Source of the DNA: Bradyrhizobium sp. CB2312
GTDB lineage: Bacteria > Pseudomonadota > Alphaproteobacteria > Rhizobiales > Xanthobacteraceae
Direction of reading: 5' to 3'
NCBI RefSeq assembly: GCF_029714425.1
Contig: NZ_CP121668.1
Location: 3,927,501-3,991,500 of the forward strand
DNA: 64,000 bases
How positions within the stretch are numbered: position 1 is the stretch's first letter; the number at the start of each line of letters is the position of its first letter. Below, piece after piece: positions 23,279 to 30,662 of this stretch. The notes below the pieces were generated by a model, which worked only from the letters and a program-made list of their open reading frames with translations, was not told where the DNA came from and searched no databases. A program made the translations under genes and the position numbers.

Positions 23279-23946
23279 TGGATGACTTTGGTCTCTATCC
23301 GCGCGAGGAGCCGTTCGATCCGCTCGGCGTGATGCTGTTCAAGGCGCTCCAGGTGATCGCGTTCCTGTTCTTCCTGGCGCTGCTCGCGATCTCGCCCGAT
23401 GCCAAGGACGGCAAGATCGACTCCAAGGCCGAGTTCATGATCACGCTGGACTGGCCGGACAACCACCCCGACGATCTCGACCTGTTCGTGCAGGATCCCG
23501 CCGGCAACATCGCCTGGTATCGCCACCGCGAGGCCGGCTTCCTCACGCTCGACCGCGACGACCGCGGCGGCGCCAACGACTTCATCATGGTCGCCGGCAA
23601 GAAGATCGCCTCGCCCATCCGCGAGGAGATCGTCACCGTGCGCGGCATTCTCGCCGGCGAATACACGGTGAATGTCTCGCACTTCGTCGCCACCACCGGT
23701 GAGCCTGTGACCGCTAACGTGAAGGTGCAAAAACTGAATCCGACCGCGCAGGTCATCTTCGACAACAAGTTCACGCTCGACCACACCGGCGACGAGAAGA
23801 CCGCGGTGCGGTTCCGGCTCGATGCCGAAGGCAAGGTCGTCAATGTCGACCAGCGGCCGAAATCGCTGCTGGAGACGTTCCGCAGCAGCTGGCGCAACGG
23901 CGCCGATGTCGATCCGAAGACCCGGGTGAGGGTGCGCCGTGAGTGA
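23275..23946 (+). CDS. Single-helix periplasmic partner protein (ExbD/MotB position)
   Basis: The 223-residue protein has a short cytoplasmic N-terminus, one TM helix (about 16-38, VMLFKALQVIAFLFFLALLAI) and a periplasmic beta-rich domain. The domain begins FMITLDWPDNHPDDLDLFVQDPAGNIAWY, reminiscent of DxDLxVxDPxG Ca-binding-like modules (DUF2135/YfaP type). It is not recognisably ExbD by sequence. Topology and position directly after a MotA/TolQ-like gene (4-bp overlap) suggest it is the stator's moving partner. Unlike ExbD it lacks an obvious membrane-embedded Asp; the acidic residues cluster just outside the helix. ATG codons at 23275 and 23278 are both possible starts. Confidence 0.75.
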   Translation: MMDDFGLYPREEPFDPLGVMLFKALQVIAFLFFLALLAISPDAKDGKIDSKAEFMITLDWPDNHPDDLDLFVQDPAGNIAWYRHREAGFLTLDRDDRGGANDFIMVAGKKIASPIREEIVTVRGILAGEYTVNVSHFVATTGEPVTANVKVQKLNPTAQVIFDNKFTLDHTGDEKTAVRFRLDAEGKVVNVDQRPKSLLETFRSSWRNGADVDPKTRVRVRRE

Positions 23947-24544
23947 TTTGCAGACGGTGATCCTGGCGCTGTCGATCGCCTACGCCGTCATCGGGGCGCT
24001 GCTGCTGGTCGTGCTGGTCTATGCCCGGCTGCACTGGTCGTTCAAGGCAATCGCGGTGGTCGTGACCAGCGCATTCTATGTCGTCAGCTTCACTGAGATG
24101 CGCGGGCTGCTCGGCTGGGCCAGCACGGACCGGCTGCCCACCACCTTCAAGCTGCTGAAGGCGCGCATCGTCGAGCCGCATTCGCTGGAAGGCGATCCCG
24201 GCTCGATCTATCTCTGGGTCGAGCAGCTCGATGAGGACAATCGACCGAGCGGCATCCCGCGCGCCTTTCGCGTACCCTACAACGATCGGCTTGCCGACAA
24301 GACCCATGCGGCCGAGAATGAGATCGCGGCCGGGCATCCGCAGGGCGGCCGCGCCGCCGATTTCGGCGGCGGCGATGGCAGCCTGATCGACATGGTCCGG
24401 GAATATGTGACGCCCAAGACCATCATGGAGACCAGCGGCGGCGATTCCTCGACCGGCGAGTTCAATGCCCCTCCGGCCGGCGCGCAAGGCGCCGTGTTCA
24501 CCCCGATTCCGCCGCCCCGGATGCCGCCGAAGGACGAGCAATAG
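23939..24544 (+). CDS. Membrane protein of the channel operon
   Basis: The 201-residue protein has two N-terminal helices (about 5-28 and 34-58). A soluble domain follows (FKLLKARIVEPHSLEGDPGSIYLWVEQLDE) and a Gly/Pro-rich, probably disordered tail (PPAGAQGAVFTPIPPPRMPP). I do not recognise the family. The start is GTG at 23939, overlapping the previous stop by 8 bp, so translational coupling is likely. Its presence between a stator-like pair and a phosphoesterase/kinase pair argues for a shared complex, but that is inference from order alone. Confidence 0.75.
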   Translation: MSDLQTVILALSIAYAVIGALLLVVLVYARLHWSFKAIAVVVTSAFYVVSFTEMRGLLGWASTDRLPTTFKLLKARIVEPHSLEGDPGSIYLWVEQLDEDNRPSGIPRAFRVPYNDRLADKTHAAENEIAAGHPQGGRAADFGGGDGSLIDMVREYVTPKTIMETSGGDSSTGEFNAPPAGAQGAVFTPIPPPRMPPKDEQ

Positions 24545-24660
24545 GCCCTTCACCATCGCAGCAGGGGCACGCTGGAAAACCGCACCCAGCTGGCGCATCT
24601 TGTTGACGTCCCTCAAATTGGCTTTATCGGCTCCCAATAAGGTTTGAGGGTGGAGGGTGC

Positions 24661-25401
24661 GTGCTTCTCGCTGTCTTCTCGGATATCCACGGCAACCGGC
24701 AGGCGTTCGAGGCCTGCCTGAAGGCGGCGCGCGCGAAGGGCGCGGAGCGGTTCGTGCTGCTCGGCGATTTCGTCGGCTATGGTGCCGATCCCGAATGGGT
24801 CGTGGAGACCGCGATGGCGCTGGTCGCGGAGGGCGCCATCGCTGTCCGCGGCAATCATGACGAGGCCGTCAACACCACGACCGAGACCATGAATGCCGAG
24901 GCGCAGATCGCGATCGAGTGGACGCGCGGCCGGCTCGACGTCGCGCAGCGGCGGTTCCTGGCCGAGCTGCCAATGGTGGTCGACGAGAAGGAGCGCCTTT
25001 ACGTCCACTCTGAAGCCTCCAGCCCGCAGCGCTGGCATTATGTCCGCTCGACGGCGGATGCGGCCAAGAGCCTGATCGCGACGCCCGCCCATGTCACGTT
25101 CTGCGGCCATATCCATCGCCCCGCACTCTATTCGATGTCGGTGACGGCGAAGATGACGAGCCTCGTGCCCAAGACCGATGTCTCCGTGCCGCTGCTGCGC
25201 GGACGGCAATGGCTCGCGGTGCTCGGCTCGGTCGGCCAGCCCCGCGACGGCGATCCATCCGCGGCCTTCGTGCTGTTCGACACGGTCTCCCGCGAGATTA
25301 CGTATTGCCGCGCGCCCTACGACATCGAGGCGGCCGCGAGCCGGATTCGCGACAACGGCCTGCCGCACTGGCTCGCTGACCGGCTGTCGCAGGGGCGCTA
25401 G
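24661..25401 (+). CDS. Calcineurin-like metallophosphoesterase
   Basis: The 246-residue cytoplasmic enzyme has the full two-metal motif set: D8-x-H10 (FSDIHGN), GDFVGYG with D36, GNHDE with N65/H66, and GHIH with H150/H152. It belongs to the single-domain YfcE/ApaH-like group that hydrolyses phosphomono- or diesters, including some protein phosphates and cyclic nucleotides. The start is GTG, directly after GGGTGGAGG. It lies 116 bp after the membrane gene and 6 bp before the kinase-USP gene, so kinase and phosphatase activities are probably co-expressed. Whether it reverses the neighbouring kinase is a hypothesis. Confidence 0.88.
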   Translation: MLLAVFSDIHGNRQAFEACLKAARAKGAERFVLLGDFVGYGADPEWVVETAMALVAEGAIAVRGNHDEAVNTTTETMNAEAQIAIEWTRGRLDVAQRRFLAELPMVVDEKERLYVHSEASSPQRWHYVRSTADAAKSLIATPAHVTFCGHIHRPALYSMSVTAKMTSLVPKTDVSVPLLRGRQWLAVLGSVGQPRDGDPSAAFVLFDTVSREITYCRAPYDIEAAASRIRDNGLPHWLADRLSQGR

Positions 25402-25407
25402 AGGCCG

Positions 25408-26841
25408 ATGCCCAAACCCCTGGTCAAATCAGGCGCCGTCATCGACGGCTACACCATCGGCGAATGCGTCCATGCCGGCGGCATGGCGACGCTGTGGACC
25501 GTCACCCATCCCGGCATCGACGTGCCGCTGCTGATGAAGATTCCGCGGGTGTCGGAGGGCGAAGACCCTGCCGCGATCGTCTCCTTCGAGATGGAGATGA
25601 TGATCCTGCCGCGGCTCGCGGGCCCCCACGTGCCTTCGTGCTTCGGCACCGGCGATTTCGCGCATCAGGCCTATGTCGTGATCGAGCGCATCGCCGGCAC
25701 CACGCTCTACAAGCGGCTGCCCGATTTGCCGCTGCCTTACGACGAGGCGCGACAGCTCGTCGCCAAGGTCGCAACCGCGCTTGCCGACCTGCACCGGCAG
25801 AACGTGATCCATCACGACATCAAGCCGAGCAGCATCATGTTCCGCGAGAGCGGCGAGGCGGTGCTGATCGACTACGGTCTGTCGCACCACGACCATCTGC
25901 CTGATCTGCTGCAGGAGGAATTCCGCCTGCCTTACGGCACCGCGCCCTATATGGCGCCGGAGCGGCTGCTCGGCGTGCGCGACGATCCGCGCAGCGATCT
26001 GTTCTCGCTCGGCGTGCTGCTCTATTTCTTCACCACGGGCGAGCGTCCGTTCGGCGAGGGCGAGACGCTGCGCGCGATGCGGCGCAGGCTGTGGCGCGAT
26101 CCGCATCCGCCGCGCGCATTGCGCGCCGACTATCCGCCCTGGCTCCAGGAGGTGGTGCTGCGATGCCTCGAGATCGAGCCGGTATGGCGCTATCCGACCG
26201 CGTCCCAGCTCGCCTTCGATCTCGCCCATCCGGATCAGGTCAAGCTCACCGCGCGCTCGGAGCGGTTGAAGCGCGATCCGCTCAGCGTCGCCTGGCGGCG
26301 CCGCTTCAATCAGGGCGCGATGCGGCCGCGCGCCAAATCCGACGTCGCGGAACAGATCGCATCGAGCCCGATCGTCGCGGTCGCGCTCGATACCGCGGAA
26401 GGCGCACCGGAGCTGAACGAGGCGCTGCGCATTACCACCGAGCGCATTCTGGCCACGTTACCTTCGGCGCGACTTGCCTGCGTCAATGTCCTCAAGCTCA
26501 ACCGCATCGCCATTGACAAGACGCTGGACGAGCAGGGCTCCAACAAGCACATCGACCGCCTGGTGGCGCTCCGGCATTGGGCCACGCCGCTGAAGCTCGA
26601 CGAGAGCCGGCTGTCGGTTCACGTGCTGGAGGCGGTCGATCCCGCCACGGCGCTCTTGGAATTCGCCGAGGTGAACTCGGTCGACCATCTCATCATCGGG
26701 GCGCGGCAAAATTCGTTCATGCGTACCTGGCTGGGTAGCGTCTCGGCCAAGGTGGCCGCGGAAGCGAGCTGCACCGTCACCGTGGTGCGGCCGCCGCGGA
26801 TGGCCGCGACGAAACCAGATGCCGGCGTGGTGTGGGGCTAA
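25408..26841 (+). CDS. Serine/threonine protein kinase fused to a universal stress domain
   Basis: The 477-residue soluble protein has a eukaryote-like kinase domain (about 13-280) with Gly loop GECVHAGGMATLW, Lys44 in LLMKIP, catalytic loop HHDIKPSS (D137, K139), D155 in DYG, APE at 183-185 and D197. Two departures stand out: HRD is HHD, and the metal-binding Asn six residues on is Ser142; DFG reads DYG. Activity is therefore likely but not certain. A UspA-like domain follows (about 318-465) with the ATP-type loop GARQNSFMRTWLGSVS. There is no transmembrane segment. It closes the five-gene run starting at 22493, 6 bp after the metallophosphoesterase. Confidence 0.9.
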   Translation: MPKPLVKSGAVIDGYTIGECVHAGGMATLWTVTHPGIDVPLLMKIPRVSEGEDPAAIVSFEMEMMILPRLAGPHVPSCFGTGDFAHQAYVVIERIAGTTLYKRLPDLPLPYDEARQLVAKVATALADLHRQNVIHHDIKPSSIMFRESGEAVLIDYGLSHHDHLPDLLQEEFRLPYGTAPYMAPERLLGVRDDPRSDLFSLGVLLYFFTTGERPFGEGETLRAMRRRLWRDPHPPRALRADYPPWLQEVVLRCLEIEPVWRYPTASQLAFDLAHPDQVKLTARSERLKRDPLSVAWRRRFNQGAMRPRAKSDVAEQIASSPIVAVALDTAEGAPELNEALRITTERILATLPSARLACVNVLKLNRIAIDKTLDEQGSNKHIDRLVALRHWATPLKLDESRLSVHVLEAVDPATALLEFAEVNSVDHLIIGARQNSFMRTWLGSVSAKVAAEASCTVTVVRPPRMAATKPDAGVVWG

Positions 26842-26884
26842 AGCATGATTCGGAAAAATGCGAAGCGGTTTTCCGAAAAGATCA
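26840..26884. repeat. AAGCATGATTCGGAAAA-type dispersed repeat
   Basis: AAAGCATGATTCGGAAAAAT, then GCGAAGCGGTTTTCCGAAAAGATCACGC, forms an imperfect hairpin (CGGAAAA/TTTTCCG). It is a short repeat widespread in Bradyrhizobium and relatives. It sits between convergent genes and may act as a transcription terminator for both. Confidence 0.7.
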
Positions 26885-27073
26885 CGCCGCGTGAGCGGTG
26901 TGGACGGCGCGCTTGCGGCGGATCGGCCAGGAGAAGTGCGGGCCCGGTTCGCCGTGATCTGCGCTGCCGCCAAAATACTGGATGATCTCGCGGCAGGGCT
27001 CGCAATTGAACAGGTTACGCGACGCGGATGCCTTGGTCATTTCCTTCAGGCAGTTCGGGCAGTGCGGCTTCAT
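26882..27073 (-). CDS. Small zinc-ribbon-like protein
   Basis: The 63-residue protein begins MKPHCPNCLKEMTKASASRN and continues LFNCEPCREIIQYFGG. It therefore has two CxxC pairs (CPNC and CEPC) about 19 residues apart, the pattern of a zinc ribbon. The basic C-terminus (WPIRRKRAVHTAHAA) could bind nucleic acid. I chose the ATG at 27073 because upstream in-frame codons encode Thr/Ser-rich noise. It is the third of three tiny same-strand genes (27412 to 26882). The function is unknown. Confidence 0.65.
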   Translation of the reverse strand: MKPHCPNCLKEMTKASASRNLFNCEPCREIIQYFGGSADHGEPGPHFSWPIRRKRAVHTAHAA

Positions 27074-27098
27074 GGTGGCGTTCCGGAAGTAGGAAGTC

Positions 27099-27263
27099 TC
27101 AGTGGTGGCAGTGGTCGAGATCCGGATTGTCGAGCCCGGCATCCTCGTCCAGCGTGCCATCGCTGCGTTCGAGGCGGCCGAAGAAATAGTCGAGGCCCGG
27201 ATGCGGGCGACGCGGGATTCGGCACCTGCGCTTCGGCTGGCGTTTCACGAGCGCGATCTGCAT
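27099..27263 (-). CDS. Hypothetical 54-residue protein
   Basis: The frame reads MQIALVKRQPKRRCRIPRRP, then HPGLDYFFGRLERSDGTLDEDAGLDNPDLDHCHH. A basic N-terminal third is followed by an acidic tail ending in a Cys/His cluster that could bind a metal. It begins 5 bp after the stop of 27269-27412 and ends 25 bp before the zinc-ribbon gene, so it belongs to a tri-cistronic run. I do not recognise the family. The ordered composition and tight spacing favour a real gene. Confidence 0.5.
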   Translation of the reverse strand: MQIALVKRQPKRRCRIPRRPHPGLDYFFGRLERSDGTLDEDAGLDNPDLDHCHH

Positions 27264-27268
27264 GGCGC

Positions 27269-27412
27269 TCAGCCCCGGCGGCGATGAAGCTGGATGATGC
27301 GGGCGGAAGCCGCGACCTTCACCGGTCGCATCACGTAGATGCAGCGAGCCGCAATCGCAGCGTTGAATCCGAGCCACAACGCCACGCCAGTCCATACCAG
27401 GGTCGTCGTCAT
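27269..27412 (-). CDS. Small single-helix membrane protein, 47 residues
   Basis: The product reads MTTTLVWTGVALWLGFNAAI, then AARCIYVMRPVKVAASARIIQLHRRRG. One transmembrane helix (about 4-27) is followed by a basic cytoplasmic tail, giving an N-out orientation by the positive-inside rule. It is the first gene of the three-gene tiny operon. A 13-bp palindrome TCACT-TGC-AGTGA lies upstream at 27442-27454 and may be an operator. The family is unknown. Confidence 0.55.
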   Translation of the reverse strand: MTTTLVWTGVALWLGFNAAIAARCIYVMRPVKVAASARIIQLHRRRG

Positions 27413-27575
27413 GATGTGCTCCCGTCAAAAGCAGGCAGGAGTCACTTGCAGTGATTTGCGCGAATCGGGGAAGTCCGGAGGAGTACGGAATTTGGTTACA
27501 ATTTGACGAATTGCGCGCTGCACTGCGGCAAGAGCCGCAATGTTTGCACTGTCGCGTCAAGCTTTCGAGTGCAGC

Positions 27576-28277
27576 TCAGATCGCTTCGCCGCGTGCCCCG
27601 AGCGCCGCGTTGCGGATCGCGGCGATGTTGGTCTTGTAGGCGTCCTGCGTGCCGCCCTTGAACACGGAGGTGCCGGCGACGAAGGCGTTGGCGCCGGCTG
27701 CTGCCAGCGCGCCCGCAACGTCCGGGCCGACGCCACCATCGACCTCGATGTCGATCGGGCGGCCCGCCGTCATCGCGCGGATGTCGCGGATCTTGCCGAT
27801 GGCGGAGGGGATGAAGGCCTGACCGCCGAAGCCGGGATTGACCGACATCACCAGCACGAGGTCGACGAGGTCGAGGACGTATTCGAGCGCGCTGATCGGT
27901 GTGCCCGGATTGAGCGAGACGCCGGCCTTCTTGCCGAGCGCGCGGATTGCCTGGAGCGAGCGGTGCAGATGGGGGCCGGCCTCCGCATGTACGGTGATGT
28001 GGTCGCAGCCGGCCTTCGCAAAGGCCTCGAGATAGGGATCGCAGGGCGAGATCATCAGATGCGCATCGAACACCTTCTTGGTGTGCGGGCGCATCGCCTT
28101 GATGACGTCGGGGCCGTAGGAGATGTTGGGAACGAAGTGCCCGTCCATCACGTCGAGATGGATCCAGTCGGCGCCGGCGGCGTCCACCGCGCGCACCTCT
28201 TCGCCGAGCCTGGAAAAATCCGAAGCCAGGATCGAGGGCGCGATGGCCAGGGGGCGGGGAGCGAAGGCTTGGTTCAT
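27576..28277 (-). CDS. rpe: Ribulose-phosphate 3-epimerase
   Basis: The 233-residue TIM-barrel enzyme interconverts ribulose 5-phosphate and xylulose 5-phosphate in the pentose phosphate and Calvin pathways. Signatures include [14 protein letters not shown], the metal/catalytic [19 protein letters not shown] block, [29 protein letters not shown] and EVDGGVGPD with the second catalytic Asp. The length is typical. It is monocistronic here and is not part of a cbb operon in this window. The start at 28277 ([21 protein letters not shown]) is the first ATG with acceptable spacing. Confidence 0.96.
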   Translation of the reverse strand: MNQAFAPRPLAIAPSILASDFSRLGEEVRAVDAAGADWIHLDVMDGHFVPNISYGPDVIKAMRPHTKKVFDAHLMISPCDPYLEAFAKAGCDHITVHAEAGPHLHRSLQAIRALGKKAGVSLNPGTPISALEYVLDLVDLVLVMSVNPGFGGQAFIPSAIGKIRDIRAMTAGRPIDIEVDGGVGPDVAGALAAAGANAFVAGTSVFKGGTQDAYKTNIAAIRNAALGARGEAI

Positions 28278-28387
28278 GGCGCGGTTTCCGTGGCGGCCGT
28301 AGGAAGATCAGGCCCCGCCTAACATGGGCATCTCGGCCGGGCAATGCAGGGGAGGCGTGCTTCCTGTGGGCGGAAATTTCTGCCGCG

Positions 28388-28406
28388 ACCGGCATGAATT
28401 GCCGGT
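28388..28406. promoter_or_regulatory. Inverted repeat upstream of sigma-54 promoter
   Basis: ACCGGCA (28388-28394), 5 bp, then TGCCGGT (28400-28406) is a perfect 7-bp inverted repeat. Its centre is about 90 bp upstream of the transcription start expected from the sigma-54 box at 28461-28476. That is the usual distance for an enhancer-binding protein site. No NifA-type TGT-N10-ACA site was found in the same gap. Confidence 0.45.
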
Positions 28407-28460
28407 GTTCCCGCACCCCGCCAGACGCGGCGAGGGCGGATTTCATTGAGCTTTTCGCGC

Positions 28461-28476
28461 TGGCACGACGCTTGCT
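28461..28476 (+). promoter_or_regulatory. Consensus sigma-54 (RpoN) promoter
   Basis: TGGCACG-ACGC-TTGCT matches the -24/-12 consensus TGGCACG-N4-TTGCW at every position. It lies in the right orientation 55 bp before the EF-hand gene start (28531), giving a predicted transcription start near 28488. It is the only perfect match I found in noncoding sequence of the window. Confidence 0.8.
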
Positions 28477-28530
28477 GACTTCACGTCCAGAACATTGGCC
28501 GCGGCATGCCGCATCGGTTGGAGTTGTGCA

Positions 28531-29334
28531 ATGTTGTTCGCCCTTGGTGCCGTATCGAGCGCGCTCGACGCGATCCAGTCGCTGACGAACTCGAAATCGT
28601 CCTCCGCGACGCAGAAGACCGGATCCTCGCAAAGCGCTGCGACCAATCCGTTCGCGATCGACAGCGGCAGCAGCATAAGTAGCGGCGCGGCCTCGTCGGT
28701 CAATTCGGGCAATTGCGCGCAGATTTCCCCGGAGACGATGAGCGCGCTGATCGCGGCGCAGAGCCAGTCGTCGGACACGACCGGCAGCACGAGCAGCTCG
28801 ACCTCGTCGGGCTCGACCTCCTCGACGTTGATGAGCCGGGACGCGGCGCTGAAGGACCTGTTCTCGCAGATCGATGCGGACGGCGACGGCAAGATCAGCA
28901 AGTCCGAGTTCGAGAAAGCGCTCGGAGCCGGCGGCACCAATCTGGCGCAGGCCGACGACGTCTTCTCGAAGATGGATGCCAATTCCGACGGCAACGTCAG
29001 CCTGGACGAGATGTCGAAGGCGCTGAAGAGCGGCCATCACGGCCGCCATGCGCATGGGGCGAGCGGCGCGGGCGATGCCTCCGGCAGCGGCTCGGATTCC
29101 TCATCCTCGTCGAGCGGCGGTTCGACCTCGACCACGACGACCAACGCCGACGGCTCGACCACCACCACCGTCACCTATGCCGACGGCTTCAAGATGTCGA
29201 CCACGGTGCCGGGCGCCTCCAAGTCCTCCGCCAATTCGGCTTACGATCTGTTCGCGCAGTTGATGCAGCGGCAAGGCGGGCAGGGCCAAGGCGCCTCAGC
29301 GACTGCCGGCTCGTCCATGTCGATGAGTGTGTGA
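28531..29334 (+). CDS. EF-hand calcium-binding protein with Ser-rich linkers
   Basis: The 267-residue protein has two EF-hands: DLFSQIDADGDGKISKSEFEKAL (loop near 115-127) and DVFSKMDANSDGNVSLDEMSKAL (loop near 149-160). Both have acidic loop residues at positions 1, 3, 5 and 12. Flanking regions are Ser/Thr/Gly-rich (SSTSSGSTSS, SSSSSSGGSTSTTTTNADGSTTTTVTYADGF) and probably extended. No convincing signal peptide is visible, although the short hydrophobic N-terminus (MLFALGAVSSALDAI) leaves export open. It is preceded by a perfect sigma-54 promoter, which implies activation by a bacterial enhancer-binding protein. The role is unknown. Confidence 0.85.
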   Translation: MLFALGAVSSALDAIQSLTNSKSSSATQKTGSSQSAATNPFAIDSGSSISSGAASSVNSGNCAQISPETMSALIAAQSQSSDTTGSTSSSTSSGSTSSTLMSRDAALKDLFSQIDADGDGKISKSEFEKALGAGGTNLAQADDVFSKMDANSDGNVSLDEMSKALKSGHHGRHAHGASGAGDASGSGSDSSSSSSGGSTSTTTTNADGSTTTTVTYADGFKMSTTVPGASKSSANSAYDLFAQLMQRQGGQGQGASATAGSSMSMSV

Positions 29335-29364
29335 GCTAAGAGCGCTCTCTCGGCGAATTGCGCT

Positions 29365-29467
29365 GTCATGCCCCGCGAAAGCGGGGCATCCAGTACGCCG
29401 CGGCCTTCCGGTTCAATCACAACCGTCTCTGGAATACTGGATCGCCCGGTCTTCGCCGGGCGATGAC
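29365..29467. repeat. GTCATGCCCCG-type palindromic repeat
   Basis: This copy is closely similar to 5220-5330: GTCATGCCCCGCGAAAGCGG at one end and CTTCGCCGGGCGATGAC at the other, with inverted CATCCAGTA/TACTGGATCG inside. It separates convergent genes and may serve as a bidirectional terminator. Confidence 0.85.
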
Positions 29468-29482
29468 ACCCGATGTGAGGCG

Positions 29483-30481
29483 CTAGCCGAACCGGTCCTT
29501 CCACGCCGGCTGCGCGCCCGGGAACGGCAGGGCGGTCGCACTGTAGACGCCGCGGGCGATCGCGCGCGCGACCACGTTGGCGGCAACCATGCCGAGCTCG
29601 GTGAGGCCGACCAGCGGCTCGACCGGCTTCTCGCAGGTCGCGGCGGCGAACAGCACGTCGCCGTCGTTCGGCGCATGCACCGGATAGATCGCGCGGGCAA
29701 AACCCGTGTGCGCGATCATGGCAAGGCGCTTGGCCTGGGGCTTGGTCAGCGTCGCGTCGGTGACGACGACGCCGATCGTGGTGTTCTCGCGCTCGGCTGC
29801 GGCAGGCCCGCCCTTGATGCGCATCCTCAGCATGTCCTCGGTGAACGCGTTCGGTAGGCCGCGTCCGCCGAACTCGCCCGCCACCTCGAACGGCGCCGCC
29901 CAGAACCACGGGCCGTCGCCGACGGTGACGCTGCCGACCGCATTGACGGCGATGATGGCTGCCACCCTGGCGCCGCTGCTCGTGACGGCGGAAGCCGAGC
30001 CGAGCCCGCCCTTGAGGGTCGCCGTCGTCGCGCCAAAACCGGCGCCGACGCTGCCGAGCGCAAAATCGGATGCGGCGGCCGAGGCTGCCGCGGCGTAGCC
30101 GAGGTCGCGATAGGGCGCAAATCGCCCCCAGGCCTTGTCGCCGCCATTGAGCAGATCGAACAGGATTGCGCCCGGCACAATCGGGATCAGCGCCTCGCGG
30201 ACGCGAAAACCGCGGCCCTGCTCGGCGAGCCAGGCCTGGACGCCGCCGCCGGTCTCGAGTCCGAAGGCCGAGCCGCCCGACAGCGCGATCGCATCGACGC
30301 GCTCGACCGTGTTGGCGAGGTCGAGCAGGGCATCCTCGCGGGTGCCGGGACCGCCGCCGCGCACGTCGATCGCCGCAACGGCCGGCTGGTCGAACACGAC
30401 CGCCGTCACGCCCGAGGCGATTTTCGCATCTTCGGCATGGCCGACGCGGACGCCGGCGATGTCGGTCAGCAGGTTGTTCAC
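29483..30481 (-). CDS. P1-family (S58, DmpA-like) peptidase
   Basis: The 332-residue protein matches the DmpA/beta-aminopeptidase family, which self-cleaves and hydrolyses N-terminal amino acids or beta-peptides. Family blocks seen are NNLLTDIAGVRVGHAED at the N-terminus, VDAIALSGGSAFGLETGGGVQAWL, and VPGAILFDLLNGGDKAWGR. GSVGAGFGATTATLKGGLGSAS and AIIAVNAVGSVTV follow, then a C-terminal block with GVVVTDATLTKPQAKRLA, where family members carry the autocatalytic nucleophile region. There is no signal peptide. Length and order are normal. It stands alone between a repeat and a membrane protein gene. Confidence 0.88.
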   Translation of the reverse strand: MNNLLTDIAGVRVGHAEDAKIASGVTAVVFDQPAVAAIDVRGGGPGTREDALLDLANTVERVDAIALSGGSAFGLETGGGVQAWLAEQGRGFRVREALIPIVPGAILFDLLNGGDKAWGRFAPYRDLGYAAAASAAASDFALGSVGAGFGATTATLKGGLGSASAVTSSGARVAAIIAVNAVGSVTVGDGPWFWAAPFEVAGEFGGRGLPNAFTEDMLRMRIKGGPAAAERENTTIGVVVTDATLTKPQAKRLAMIAHTGFARAIYPVHAPNDGDVLFAAATCEKPVEPLVGLTELGMVAANVVARAIARGVYSATALPFPGAQPAWKDRFG

Positions 30482-30662
30482 GATGGCGATTCCCTCACGT
30501 TCGATTTTGCGATGCGAAGGGCGGCATTATCCGCCGGCGGACGAGCCCGTCAATCGCGGCGCCGCCACGAACGATCCCGGCTTGACCGTGCAGCCGGGCT
30601 CGAACAATCTGAGGATGTCGCGAGATGACTGCGCCAACCGTCCATCGAATGGGAGATTGGAG

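Noticed and set aside
22493..26841. Zorya-type anti-phage system
   Set aside because: A MotA-like protein is present but there is no ZorB-type OmpA domain, ZorC/D helicase or ZorE nuclease; only the motor theme is shared.
28278..28460. NifA upstream activator sequence (TGT-N10-ACA) for the sigma-54 promoter
   Set aside because: Each TGT in the gap was checked and none has ACA ten bases on.
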